IMG/VR virus record: IMGVR_UViG_3300005588_000719
Location: 1-54,756 of that record
DNA: 54,756 nt
Reading direction: 5' to 3' (one strand)
Source: a virus
Positions 42,440 to 50,510 of this stretch are shown in pieces. The notes beneath the pieces were generated by a model that saw nothing but the letters and a program-made list of their open reading frames with translations, did not search any database and was not told the origin of the DNA. A program made the translations under genes and the position numbers. The first letter of the stretch is position 1; each line of letters begins with the position of its first letter.

Positions 42440-42470
42440 CAAATATAAGATATTTGTATGATATATGCAA
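42440..42470 (-). promoter_or_regulatory. Leftward early promoter overlapped by repressor operator
   Basis: On the minus strand TTG (42470-42468), 20 bases, TATATTTG (42447-42440) is a near-consensus Bacteroidota promoter for the early genes. The palindrome CAAATATAAGATATTTG (42440-42456) covers its -7 box and is a good candidate repressor site; related TATAAGA units occur at 42412 and 42433. The divergent repressor promoter probably lies on the other side of the same palindrome. Confidence 0.6.
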
Positions 42471-42528
42471 GAATTATTTTATTTTTTTTTACATTAATTT
42501 ACTTCATCGTAACACGAAAGGCTTTTAA

Positions 42529-43149
42529 GTGTCTGAAACTTGGCAAGATAGATTGACTTTGTCCGCTAAAAAAAAATATAACTCTGTACGTAATTTATGT
42601 ATTGAGAATAATATTAGCGATCAATATTTCGTAAGATATATGAGAGACAACTCGCTAACACCTCGTGTTTTAAACACATTAGAAAAAGCAGGAATTAATC
42701 CAGAATACATAAAAAATGGCACACTCCCAATGTTTATTGAGGGAGAAAAACAAAATAAATCTGGAATACCACTTTATGAAATAGGTGCGACAGGTGGAGA
42801 TGTTCACTTGTTCAACGACCATAACGAAAAACCAGTTAGCTATATAAATATGCCTGGATTAGATGGTAAAGCCGCTATTATTGTACACGGCGACTCAATG
42901 CACCCTGTGTATTCTGACGGTGACATAATTACAATCGATGAGCCAAGTAATTTAATTATATATGGAAAAGCACATTTAATTATTTGCGAAAATCAAAGAA
43001 TGATAAAATATCTTTTACCATCAGAGAGTGAAGGTAAGGTTATATGCAAATCTGAGAACCCAGTAGGCAACCCACAGTTTGAAATATTTGAGAAAGATAT
43101 AATTAAGCTGTTCTTGATTAAAAATTGTGTAAAGAAATTTAAGAGTTAA
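42529..43149 (+). CDS. LexA/CI-like S24 repressor
   Basis: 206 residues from a GTG preceded by AAAGG. The N-terminal 65 residues form a DNA-binding domain; residues 80-200 are the S24 peptidase fold with the catalytic Ser in VHGDSMHPVYSDGD and the Lys in RMIKYL. A hinge EIGATGGDV could be the self-cleavage site. It represses lytic genes during lysogeny and would be inactivated after DNA damage through RecA-assisted self-cleavage. It is divergent from the early operon. Pieces similar to its last codons recur downstream. Confidence 0.85.
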   Translation: MSETWQDRLTLSAKKKYNSVRNLCIENNISDQYFVRYMRDNSLTPRVLNTLEKAGINPEYIKNGTLPMFIEGEKQNKSGIPLYEIGATGGDVHLFNDHNEKPVSYINMPGLDGKAAIIVHGDSMHPVYSDGDIITIDEPSNLIIYGKAHLIICENQRMIKYLLPSESEGKVICKSENPVGNPQFEIFEKDIIKLFLIKNCVKKFKS

Positions 43150-43172
43150 TTGTTTAGAATAGGAGACAGGAG

Positions 43173-44570
43173 ATGGAAACACTTATTAAAAATGAGCGTG
43201 GTAGAGAAGCATTATTTTTTACTGAAATCCAACCAACACAAAAAGAATTCGATTCAATTATAAATGCTGAATTATGGAGTGATAGTCCTGCAACTATTAA
43301 AAAGATATATAAAACATTTTATAAAATTGGGCTTCGTTCTGTTAAAATTGATACTATAATCAATAACCTAGAAAAAGAATATCATCTTCTCAGAAAAGAA
43401 ATAAAATCTTCGAATGAATACAAGGAAATGACTGAACCAGAAAAAATAGACTCCTTAAAAAGAGTTATGAAAGAGATGTACGAACGTTTTAATTATAGCA
43501 TTAGACTAACTGGCGGAATATTGTTAGAAGACATTTTTACTAATAAACAAATTGACTTATCTCCAATATTGGAAAAGTATCAATTAGACATATTAAATTT
43601 ATATGTTGATCATATTGATAAAATTGATAAAGCTATTAAAGCACCAGGAAATAATGAATTTAGAACATTGTTTGAAAAAGCACATAAATTAGGATTAGTA
43701 AAAAGAGGAGCAGAAGTAGATCTCGAAATACTTTCAAATGCTATCACTATAAAAGAAGCAAATTTAGCCTTTGCAGATGTTATGGAAAAAAAGATAACCC
43801 GTAAAAGTCAAATAGCGGAACATATTTTAAAATATGAAAATTCTTTTGAGTTATTAAGCCAACATATTGCTATGAACAGTATATTCCAGTTCAAACCTTT
43901 AAAATTAAATGGGGAGTTAATTGACCTTGTTAATTTGAAATATAATCTTAAATGGGTTCGATCATATATTTTTATGTTACAAGATATTTATAGAGAAGGA
44001 GACGATTATTATGACGATTACGGAAAATTCAACAATGAATATTACCAAACATTAGGTTATGATGGTATAATCTCTGAGGAAGATAGACAGAGTGAATTTA
44101 TAGAAACATTTGAATATAGTATAGAAGATATAGAAGAAGTTGATGAAAGAAAAAAAGAAATAGAACCACCAGTATTTACTAAACAAATAAAGTCTATTGA
44201 ATCAGAAAATAAAATTGGTGTAATCAAACTTTTCTTAGGGAAACTATATTCACCACAAATAGATAAATTCATAAGAAATTTAGATGAAAAACATTTTGAA
44301 GAGATTTCAAATTTAAAATTTAAAACCCCACTTGTAACTCTTATCCTATGCTTCTTCTTTTTAGATAGATTTTATTTAGGAGCTTGGAAACTCGGAATTC
44401 TAAAAATCATTACATTTGGTGGGCTATATCTTTGGTACATAGCTGATATATTTTTATTTCATAGTAATACTTGCAAAGCCAATAAAAAAATATTAGAAAA
44501 ATATATATTTGATAATGATTTGACTAAGCAATATTTTGATATAGTAGCTTCTGATTTGAAGTTAGAATAA
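43173..44570 (+). CDS. Large protein with C-terminal TM2 domain
   Basis: 465 residues, AGGAG before the ATG. Residues 1-375 are soluble and helical and not recognised. Residues about 385-435 hold a TM2 domain: two hydrophobic helices joined by DRFYLGAWKLGILK and followed by WYIADIF. It lies 23 bases behind the repressor gene and is probably expressed in the lysogen. A role in superinfection exclusion or host protection is inferred from the slot, not from sequence. A second TM2 protein is encoded at 49117. Confidence 0.6.
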   Translation: METLIKNERGREALFFTEIQPTQKEFDSIINAELWSDSPATIKKIYKTFYKIGLRSVKIDTIINNLEKEYHLLRKEIKSSNEYKEMTEPEKIDSLKRVMKEMYERFNYSIRLTGGILLEDIFTNKQIDLSPILEKYQLDILNLYVDHIDKIDKAIKAPGNNEFRTLFEKAHKLGLVKRGAEVDLEILSNAITIKEANLAFADVMEKKITRKSQIAEHILKYENSFELLSQHIAMNSIFQFKPLKLNGELIDLVNLKYNLKWVRSYIFMLQDIYREGDDYYDDYGKFNNEYYQTLGYDGIISEEDRQSEFIETFEYSIEDIEEVDERKKEIEPPVFTKQIKSIESENKIGVIKLFLGKLYSPQIDKFIRNLDEKHFEEISNLKFKTPLVTLILCFFFLDRFYLGAWKLGILKIITFGGLYLWYIADIFLFHSNTCKANKKILEKYIFDNDLTKQYFDIVASDLKLE

Positions 44571-44574
44571 TATT

Positions 44575-44608
44575 TTAATAGAAACTTGTATAAAAGTTGT
44601 AAAGTATT
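44575..44608 (+). repeat. Copy of repressor-gene 3' end (scar 1)
   Basis: These 34 bases are identical to 46159-46192. In the repressor frame they read LIETCIKVVKY and a TGA, matching the end of the S24 repressor (LIKNCVKKFKS). Weaker similarity extends about 25 bases further in both copies. The repeat sits immediately after the TM2 gene, so it marks the border of a cassette. Confidence 0.6.
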
Positions 44609-44669
44609 GAGTTTTTTATTAAATTGTAACCGCAAGTTTTTAATTTTGTTTGCGAACAAGAGAAAACCT

Positions 44670-45176
44670 ATGAGATATAGAAACCAGATAAATAATATTT
44701 TAATACTTTGTATTTTAGTATTCGGTTGTGAACCAACAGTGGATTCAGATGGATTTACATATTTAGGAAAGTGTAATTACAATGGAGAATTTAGAGTAGA
44801 TGGTCTATATATTGGCGAGTTTCCATACCAATCAGAATATTTCCCCATAGCGTATTACTGGGAGGATGGAACTACAATTAGTATGTCAGTTTCTAAAGAT
44901 AAAATCAACAAACTAGGATCTTTTGAATGCTTTCCTCTCAATAAGCTAACTTATGATAATATAGCTAGCTGGGGAGCTTATATTATCGATGGAAATGAAA
45001 TTAAAAAACAGCAATTCTATAATCGAAATGGAACATATAAAGTTAGTAATTCTACTATTTCTATTATTTCAAAAACTGAACTTAAAGTAATCACTAGTAT
45101 TGGTGATATAATTTATTATAAATTTCATCCATGTACAAATAAACCTGATTCTGCAAATAAGACTTGGAATTATTGA
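44670..45176 (+). CDS. Lipoprotein, 168 aa
   Basis: ATG at 44670 is chosen because it opens a lipoprotein signal: MRYRNQINNILILCILVFGC. The upstream in-frame part is the repressor scar. The mature part contains several Cys and aromatic residues and was not recognised. TAATTTTG at 44641-44648 fits a -7 box, but the nearest TTG is only 14 bases upstream. It is first of two envelope-protein genes lying between the two scars. Confidence 0.55.
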   Translation: MRYRNQINNILILCILVFGCEPTVDSDGFTYLGKCNYNGEFRVDGLYIGEFPYQSEYFPIAYYWEDGTTISMSVSKDKINKLGSFECFPLNKLTYDNIASWGAYIIDGNEIKKQQFYNRNGTYKVSNSTISIISKTELKVITSIGDIIYYKFHPCTNKPDSANKTWNY

Positions 45177-45290
45177 TTAAGGAGCATATTTAGAAAGATA
45201 TTCTGAAACACTTCTTGATAAAGAGCTGTTTGAAGAATATAATTAGTTAGTTATTATATTATAATTTTAGTAATTTATCCGAATAAAAAT
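45177..45290 (+). other. Intergenic stretch with a possible gene-end remnant
   Basis: After the lipoprotein gene, codons at 45181-45246 read AYLERYSETLLDKELFEEYN followed by TAG, without any start. It looks like the last part of a lost gene rather than random sequence. Nothing else was seen before the next gene. Confidence 0.25.
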
Positions 45291-46064
45291 ATGAAAGCAA
45301 TATTATTATTTATATTATTTTTTTACTCTTCATTACTTTCAAAAGATAGTACTAGTGTAAGTATTTCTGAAACATATAAAAATTTTCATAAAATAGATTC
45401 TAACATGATTGTAGAATATGATTCTATGTTTTTTTTACTAGGAACTTTAAGTGATTATATGGGTCGTTTTAATTATTCTGATATGAATGATCAAATTGAT
45501 TCTTATTACCCATTCGAAAAACCAATGGTCGACTATCTTACTAGTTTTATTAATGTAACATTTGATACTAATGTTGATACAACTTTTGCTGAAAGTGGTC
45601 ACAGCGAAATGTATTCAAGTGATGTGGCTGAAGAATTAAATGATTTCTATGAGTTAATAGATGTAGAATACGATGGTGTATCATATAAAAGAGAACAATT
45701 AATTGAAAGTGAGTTTAAAAATTCAAAACATATAAATTCATTTTTATCTGGTATTTATTATAGATATGGAGAAAAAATCGCTCCTTATTTTTATAAATTC
45801 ACATTCTATAACTCTAGTAAATATTCTATTTGTTATAAATTTCTTGATAGAATTGGATGTGATAATATTTATTTGAAATCCTACAACAATTCGATTCCTG
45901 TTGGTAAAGTAATATATTTCAAAGCAACCTTTGAGCTTAAAAAATATTTTGATTTAATTGAAAACGAAAAACAAATCTTATTAGATTCATATTTTGAAAT
46001 TTTTGGAAGAAATAAAAATCGTCATGATTTTGATTTGAAAATTATAAAAGTTATGGATTATTAA
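45291..46064 (+). CDS. Secreted protein, 257 aa
   Basis: An N-terminal signal peptide (MKAILLFILFFYSSLLS) is followed by a soluble, Tyr/Phe/Asp-rich domain not recognised. No lipobox Cys. It lies with the lipoprotein gene between two repressor-tail repeats and may work with it in the envelope. Confidence 0.5.
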   Translation: MKAILLFILFFYSSLLSKDSTSVSISETYKNFHKIDSNMIVEYDSMFFLLGTLSDYMGRFNYSDMNDQIDSYYPFEKPMVDYLTSFINVTFDTNVDTTFAESGHSEMYSSDVAEELNDFYELIDVEYDGVSYKREQLIESEFKNSKHINSFLSGIYYRYGEKIAPYFYKFTFYNSSKYSICYKFLDRIGCDNIYLKSYNNSIPVGKVIYFKATFELKKYFDLIENEKQILLDSYFEIFGRNKNRHDFDLKIIKVMDY

Positions 46065-46095
46065 ATAATAAGATGAGGGAATGGACGTTTAACAT

Positions 46096-46194
46096 TCAGA
46101 AAACAAACTCGGAAATCCAGACTTTGAGTTAAATAAAAGTGATATACTAAAATTATTCTTAATAGAAACTTGTATAAAAGTTGTAAAGTATTAG
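46096..46194 (+). pseudogene. Remnant of a second S24 repressor gene (scar 2)
   Basis: Thirty-two codons ending in TAG read SENKLGNPDFELNKSDILKL and onward to IKVVKY. They align with the repressor C-terminus (SENPVGNPQFEIFEKDIIKL..). The match includes FLI-C-K spacing. An in-frame TAA sits just upstream, so it is a dead fragment of a related but different repressor. Its last 34 bases recur at 44575. Confidence 0.7.
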
Positions 46195-46313
46195 AAAATT
46201 TATTATAATGTAATTATGAAAATGTTATTTTCATTTGAAAAAAATTGAGAAACAACATTTAATTAAAGAATTAAAGGAAATGTAAAATATATATATTTCA
46301 TTCTGAGGAATTT

Positions 46314-47213
46314 TTGTCAGTAAAAAATCTACAATATGATGGAAAAAATAAAAGCGAATTTTATCGTATTAGGGATTCTATTCATAATTTTATAGATATT
46401 ATACTTGACAATTACTGGGATTTTTTATTTTGGATAACTACAATAGTGTTTGGTCTTATAATGGGAGATATACTTATTTTAACTTATGAATGTGAAGACT
46501 ATAAACATGCATCTCTTTTAGTAATTTTTTTAAGTTCTGCTTTTTTAAAATTTAAGCAATATAATAAAAATAAAAGCTTGCGTGAAATACAAGAAGAGAA
46601 TAATGAATTGAATAATGAAATTAATGATTTATCCTATTATAATTATAATTTAATGTTTGAGAATTGGAATGTCTTAAAAACATTGTGCAATGAGAAATTA
46701 AAAAAACTAGTTAATGATTTAAATTATGAGTCTGAGGTAAGAGCAAGTTTATATCTTTATGACGATACAGTTAAAGCATTCCATACACCTGGTCGATATG
46801 CACAAGATCCAGAATTAAATAAACAAGGTAGGTTTCTATATCCCTCTGATGTAGGAATTATTGGAGTTGCTTGGAAAAATAAGGATAACGAATATGAGGA
46901 AAACTTTTCTAACCATAATTATGGGACTAAGCAGTACCTAAAAATTTTAGAGATGAAATATAATTTAAATGTTGAAGATATCAAGGAATTCAGAATGGAG
47001 AGCGTGCATTTCATAACTATAAAAATAAAAAATAATGGTTATAATATTGGGATCATATTATTTGAAAGTGAAAAATCAGGAATAATGCAATTAGATAAAG
47101 TGGAAACTGAATTAGAAAAAGAGAAAAATAATTTATCATTAATATTGTCAATATTAAAAAATAATAGTTCATTTGTGAACACAAATCATAGAGTTATATA
47201 TGAAAAATCTTGA
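46314..47213 (+). CDS. Membrane-anchored GAF-like sensor/effector
   Basis: A TTG start at 46314 has GAGGAA five bases upstream. 299 residues: two hydrophobic helices (about 37-57 and 66-80), a coiled coil (about 83-113) and a C-terminal GAF-like alpha/beta domain (VRASLYLYDDTVKAFHTPGR, PSDVGIIGVAW, FITIKIKNNGYNIGIILFE). It overlaps the Panacea gene by 14 bases. GAF domains bind small ligands; the membrane anchor suggests signal-gated membrane action. The GAF call is by pattern only. Confidence 0.55.
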   Translation: MSVKNLQYDGKNKSEFYRIRDSIHNFIDIILDNYWDFLFWITTIVFGLIMGDILILTYECEDYKHASLLVIFLSSAFLKFKQYNKNKSLREIQEENNELNNEINDLSYYNYNLMFENWNVLKTLCNEKLKKLVNDLNYESEVRASLYLYDDTVKAFHTPGRYAQDPELNKQGRFLYPSDVGIIGVAWKNKDNEYEENFSNHNYGTKQYLKILEMKYNLNVEDIKEFRMESVHFITIKIKNNGYNIGIILFESEKSGIMQLDKVETELEKEKNNLSLILSILKNNSSFVNTNHRVIYEKS

Positions 47214-47697
47214 AAAAACATTGTTAGCATTTTGTCAGTTATTTCCTAACAAACACCTACTGTCTAAAGCAAGATTAACTAAAATGGTTTACCTTGCAGA
47301 TTGGGAATATGCTAAAAAATATAAAAAACAAATTACAGATATACAGTGGTATTTTCATAACTATGGTCCTTTCGTTGATGATGTGTTTGAAGCGGCTTTA
47401 AATTCAAGTTACTTAAATATTATTAATTCAATTAATATGTATGGGGACGAAAAAACTATTATTAATCTTAGCGGTAAACCTTTTAATATACAAATTGAAG
47501 ATAACATTTATAATATTATTGAGGATGTTATTTATAGTACAAAAGATTTAAACTGGAATGAATTTATTGGATATGTGTACGATACGTTTCCAATCAAACA
47601 ACAAGATAGATACATTGATTTAGATTTAATTGAGTTAGCTAACCAATATGAAGAAAGTCTTAAAGATAATTATCCTTTAGATTTATTAGGAATATAA
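47200..47697 (+). CDS. Panacea/SocA-like (DUF4065) antitoxin domain protein
   Basis: 165 residues. LTKMVYLADWEYAKKYKKQI then IQWYFHNYGPFVDDVFEA is the DUF4065 (SocA-like, Panacea) signature. Panacea proteins neutralise many unrelated toxins encoded next to them. Here it is translationally linked upstream to a membrane GAF-like protein and downstream to a 30-residue membrane peptide (TAATG junction). Either neighbour could be its toxin. Confidence 0.75.
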   Translation: MKNLEKTLLAFCQLFPNKHLLSKARLTKMVYLADWEYAKKYKKQITDIQWYFHNYGPFVDDVFEAALNSSYLNIINSINMYGDEKTIINLSGKPFNIQIEDNIYNIIEDVIYSTKDLNWNEFIGYVYDTFPIKQQDRYIDLDLIELANQYEESLKDNYPLDLLGI

Positions 47698-47789
47698 TGA
47701 ATACAAAAAACAATCCCTTCTACCAAAAATGGTGGTTCATTCCAATCTATTTATTATTGGTTGTTGCTATTTATTTTGGAATGGGGTGA
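47697..47789 (+). CDS. 30-residue membrane micropeptide coupled to Panacea gene
   Basis: The ATG overlaps the Panacea stop as TAATG, and the frame ends at TGA 47787-47789. The peptide has a polar start (MNTKNNPFYQKWW) and one transmembrane helix (FIPIYLLLVVAIYFGMG). The junction argues that it is translated. It would suit a membrane-depolarising toxin or a signal peptide-like partner; both are inferences. Confidence 0.5.
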   Translation: MNTKNNPFYQKWWFIPIYLLLVVAIYFGMG

Positions 47790-47791
47790 GT

Positions 47792-48199
47792 TTATTTGTC
47801 TTCTAAGAATTTTAAAATGTTTTCTTGAGTTATTGGGAAAAGATGTTTTATTATATGAACGACCATGATAGAAGTATGTGTGAATACAGCCGTAAAAAAT
47901 ATATTTATTGTCCATTCTTCAAGCTCAATAATTTTTACCCCCATTAAAATAAGTAATATCATCGAAACCCCTATTTCTCCCCCAAATATCCATAATAATT
48001 TAGAACCATATTTCTTTTTTAATTCATTTTCTAATTTATTCTTATCCTTCCATGCGTATATTATATGATATTGTTTATCTTCTTTAAGCATTTGATTACT
48101 TAAGTCTATTTTATCTTTGGGAGTGAGAGTGACGTCATCATTTTCTGATATATCCGACCATGCGTCAATTTCATTACCAAACATATCTTGCATTTTCAT
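47792..48199 (-). CDS. Two-TM membrane protein paired with ImmA/IrrE gene
   Basis: 135 residues. A polar N-terminal half with a basic coiled segment (KDKNKLENELKKKYG) precedes two transmembrane helices (about 70-88 and 97-117). It follows the ImmA/IrrE-like gene on the same strand, 28 bases apart, and converges with the Panacea operon with a two-base gap. It may be the effector of a toxin-antitoxin-type pair. Not recognised by family. Confidence 0.5.
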   Translation of the reverse strand: MKMQDMFGNEIDAWSDISENDDVTLTPKDKIDLSNQMLKEDKQYHIIYAWKDKNKLENELKKKYGSKLLWIFGGEIGVSMILLILMGVKIIELEEWTINIFFTAVFTHTSIMVVHIIKHLFPITQENILKFLEDK

Positions 48200-48227
48200 A
48201 ATACCAAGACCATTACTATAATATTTA

Positions 48228-48743
48228 TCAATCTGTTTCTATTTGTGAAAGTCTTCTGTTTATAATATCGTCACTTAATTCAAAATGTTTTCCTAATTGA
48301 TTACTACCAAGTAGATTTATTGCTTTTTCGACCAATTCTGATGGAACAAGAAACGCATCAGCGAACATATTTGCTTCTGTTTCTTCTCTATATGTATTAT
48401 AATCGTCCTTTTTCAAACCTCTTAGTAAGTCAACCTCAGAGATTAATTTACTTACTTCTTCTTTATCTTTATTATGCAAATAGTATGTACCTAAAAGATG
48501 TGCTAATATATATCTTTTTTGTTCTAATTCTTCTTTGTCGTTTATGTAAAATGAAACAACTTTATTCTTAATTGATAATCCACCAAAAATGTTTGGCTTA
48601 TTAAATGAAACTAAATATACTTTAAAACCTGATAGCTTTGTCAGCGTCATTGGATTAATTGGGATTTTGAACATATAATTATCTTTAAGTAATTTTTCAG
48701 CTAAAATCTCAATTTCTTCTCTTCTTTGTTCTAATTCACTCAT
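48228..48743 (-). CDS. ImmA/IrrE-family protein with degenerate HExxH
   Basis: 171 residues. The overall pattern is ImmA/IrrE (DUF955): KRYILAHLLGTYYLHN where the family has AHELGHYLLH, and ETEANMFADAFLVPSELV with the third-ligand Glu. The catalytic Glu and the second His of HExxH are replaced (HLLGT), so zinc proteolysis is probably lost. Active homologues cleave repressors or act as antitoxin-like partners. It is paired with a two-TM protein, recalling RosmerTA-like systems. Confidence 0.65.
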   Translation of the reverse strand: MSELEQRREEIEILAEKLLKDNYMFKIPINPMTLTKLSGFKVYLVSFNKPNIFGGLSIKNKVVSFYINDKEELEQKRYILAHLLGTYYLHNKDKEEVSKLISEVDLLRGLKKDDYNTYREETEANMFADAFLVPSELVEKAINLLGSNQLGKHFELSDDIINRRLSQIETD

Positions 48744-49116
48744 AATATTTTTTTCCTTTTGAGGCTCTTAAAAAAAACGGACTATACAAAATATTTTCTT
48801 ATTTCTAAGCATTCCGTTATAAACTTTTTTTTAACATTCACATAATACTTCCAAACAAAAATAGAAAATAATTCAATAACACGACTATTCTTTTTCTAAA
48901 TAATTATCACTGGGAACGATATAGTGCGATTTATGACAAGGTTTCTCTATATTCATCGACACTTTTATTATAAACTTATTGCAATATTTTTCAACAGAAT
49001 TGTTTAAATATTGTTGAAAATAATTTGTATATTGGAATTCTGATTTGTCAAGAAAATTATTTAATTAAAGTTTTGAAAGAATAATAAAATATATTTGTTT
49101 AATTTTTATAGGTATT
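48744..49116. promoter_or_regulatory. Divergent intergenic region, 373 bp
   Basis: It separates the ImmA/IrrE pair (minus) from the TM2/nuclease pair (plus). A -7 box TATATTTG lies at 49090-49097, 20 bases before the TM2 gene; a TTG 14 bases upstream is too close for the usual spacing. An inverted repeat TTTTCAACA (48988-48996) / TGTTGAAAA (49012-49020) may be an operator or hairpin. On the minus strand TATTTTTG around 48855 is a weak box. No further ORF was found. Confidence 0.4.
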
Positions 49117-49611
49117 ATGATGAGAGATGCACAGGAAAAATACAAAATTTTATTTATCTTAGCATTGTTCTTTGGAATAATTGGTGCGGATAAATTTTAC
49201 ACTGGTAAATATTTAATAGGAATATTGAAACTTATTACATTAGGCGGATATGGTATTTGGTGGCTAATTGACATTATATTGATTAGTAATAATAAAGAGA
49301 AATGGCTGGATTATTTTTGTTCTTTAGGTCATCCTTATAAAAATCCAACAAGAGAAGAGCAAAGAAGATTACAATTAATGGAAAAATATAAAGACGAAGA
49401 CTTGGTTAATAAAATAATTGCTGGTACTATATCACAAGGGTATTCTTCTGAAATGCTGATAGATACCTTGGGTAAGCCAGTTAAAATTGATGAAAAAGTA
49501 ACTAAGAAAAAAACAACCCATACATATAAGTATGGTCAAATTAATAACAGGTCTTTTAAATTAGCTGTGACCTTAGAAGATGATATAGTCGTAGGTTGGG
49601 ACCAAAAATGA
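49117..49611 (+). CDS. TM2-domain protein with SmpA/OmlA-like tail
   Basis: 164 residues. Residues 10-62 are a TM2 domain: helix, GADKFYTGKYLIGILK linker, second helix with GIWWLIDIILI. Residues about 100-164 (GTISQGYSSEMLIDTLGKP, THTYKYG, FKLAVTLEDDIVVGWDQ) resemble the small beta domain of SmpA/OmlA-type lipoproteins. It is coupled to the nuclease lipoprotein gene by an ATGA overlap, so the two probably act together at the membrane. Confidence 0.65.
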   Translation: MMRDAQEKYKILFILALFFGIIGADKFYTGKYLIGILKLITLGGYGIWWLIDIILISNNKEKWLDYFCSLGHPYKNPTREEQRRLQLMEKYKDEDLVNKIIAGTISQGYSSEMLIDTLGKPVKIDEKVTKKKTTHTYKYGQINNRSFKLAVTLEDDIVVGWDQK

Positions 49612-50462
49612 AAAACCTAATCTCAATTACTATAATAATATTTTCTCTTATTTCTTGCAGTAGCTCTACATCAAACGAAAAGAAAGCCACGCCAATATTA
49701 AAAACTGATACTCTTTCAATAGCTTCATTTAATATTGAAATATTCGGTCAATCCAAAATGGGAAAACCTGAAGCAATGGCTCATATAGTAGATATTTGCA
49801 ATGATTATGATATAGTCGGAATACAAGAAATCCGAAGCAAAGAACAAAATGTAATCCCTACATTAATTGAACTATTAGAACAAGACGGTTCAAATTGGGA
49901 TTTTGTAATTTCTACTCGATTAGGACGGACTTCTTCAAAAGAACAATATGCTTTCGTATATAGAGAAAACATTGTAACATTAGTTGATACTGTTCAATAT
50001 GTTGAAACTGGTGGAGACTCCCTACACAGAGAACCATTTGTTGCTACTTTCCGAAGTTCAGGAAATCACGATATTGTACTTGGTCTTATTCACACAGACC
50101 CAGACGAAATAGATATTGAAATTCCAAAACTAAGTAGAGTATTTGACGAATTAACTTATCACATGGAAATGTCATATTACTTTGACTTTTTCCTGATGGG
50201 AGACTTTAACGCAAGTCCTGACTTCATGGACGATTGGTTTACAACTCAATCATTCGGTATTGCTGAAGGTGTTTTTACCAATGTTGCCGATAATAAAACT
50301 TATGATAATATTATTTATAATAACAATATCAATATTTTAAATTCAGGAGTGTTTAATTTCAAAACCGAATACAACTTATCCAGAGAAGAAGCTGAGGAAG
50401 TTAGCGACCATTATCCAGTTTGGTTTCAGATTGAAGTTGTAAATCAAATTCTTGATGACTAA
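49608..50462 (+). CDS. Secreted DNase I-like (EEP family) lipoprotein
   Basis: ATG at 49608 forms ATGA with the preceding stop and opens the lipoprotein signal MKNLISITIIIFSLISCSSS. The 284-residue product has the endonuclease/exonuclease/phosphatase motifs: ASFNIEIFG, DIVGIQEIR (metal Glu), LMGDFNASPDFMD, and SDHYPVWF (catalytic Asp-His). Located outside the inner membrane, it could degrade incoming phage or plasmid DNA; homologues also cut other phosphodiesters. It is coupled to a TM2 membrane protein. Confidence 0.75.
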   Translation: MKNLISITIIIFSLISCSSSTSNEKKATPILKTDTLSIASFNIEIFGQSKMGKPEAMAHIVDICNDYDIVGIQEIRSKEQNVIPTLIELLEQDGSNWDFVISTRLGRTSSKEQYAFVYRENIVTLVDTVQYVETGGDSLHREPFVATFRSSGNHDIVLGLIHTDPDEIDIEIPKLSRVFDELTYHMEMSYYFDFFLMGDFNASPDFMDDWFTTQSFGIAEGVFTNVADNKTYDNIIYNNNINILNSGVFNFKTEYNLSREEAEEVSDHYPVWFQIEVVNQILDD

Positions 50463-50510
50463 TTGAATATTAAATATTAATTCTTAAAATTATAGAAGAA
50501 ACTTATAATA

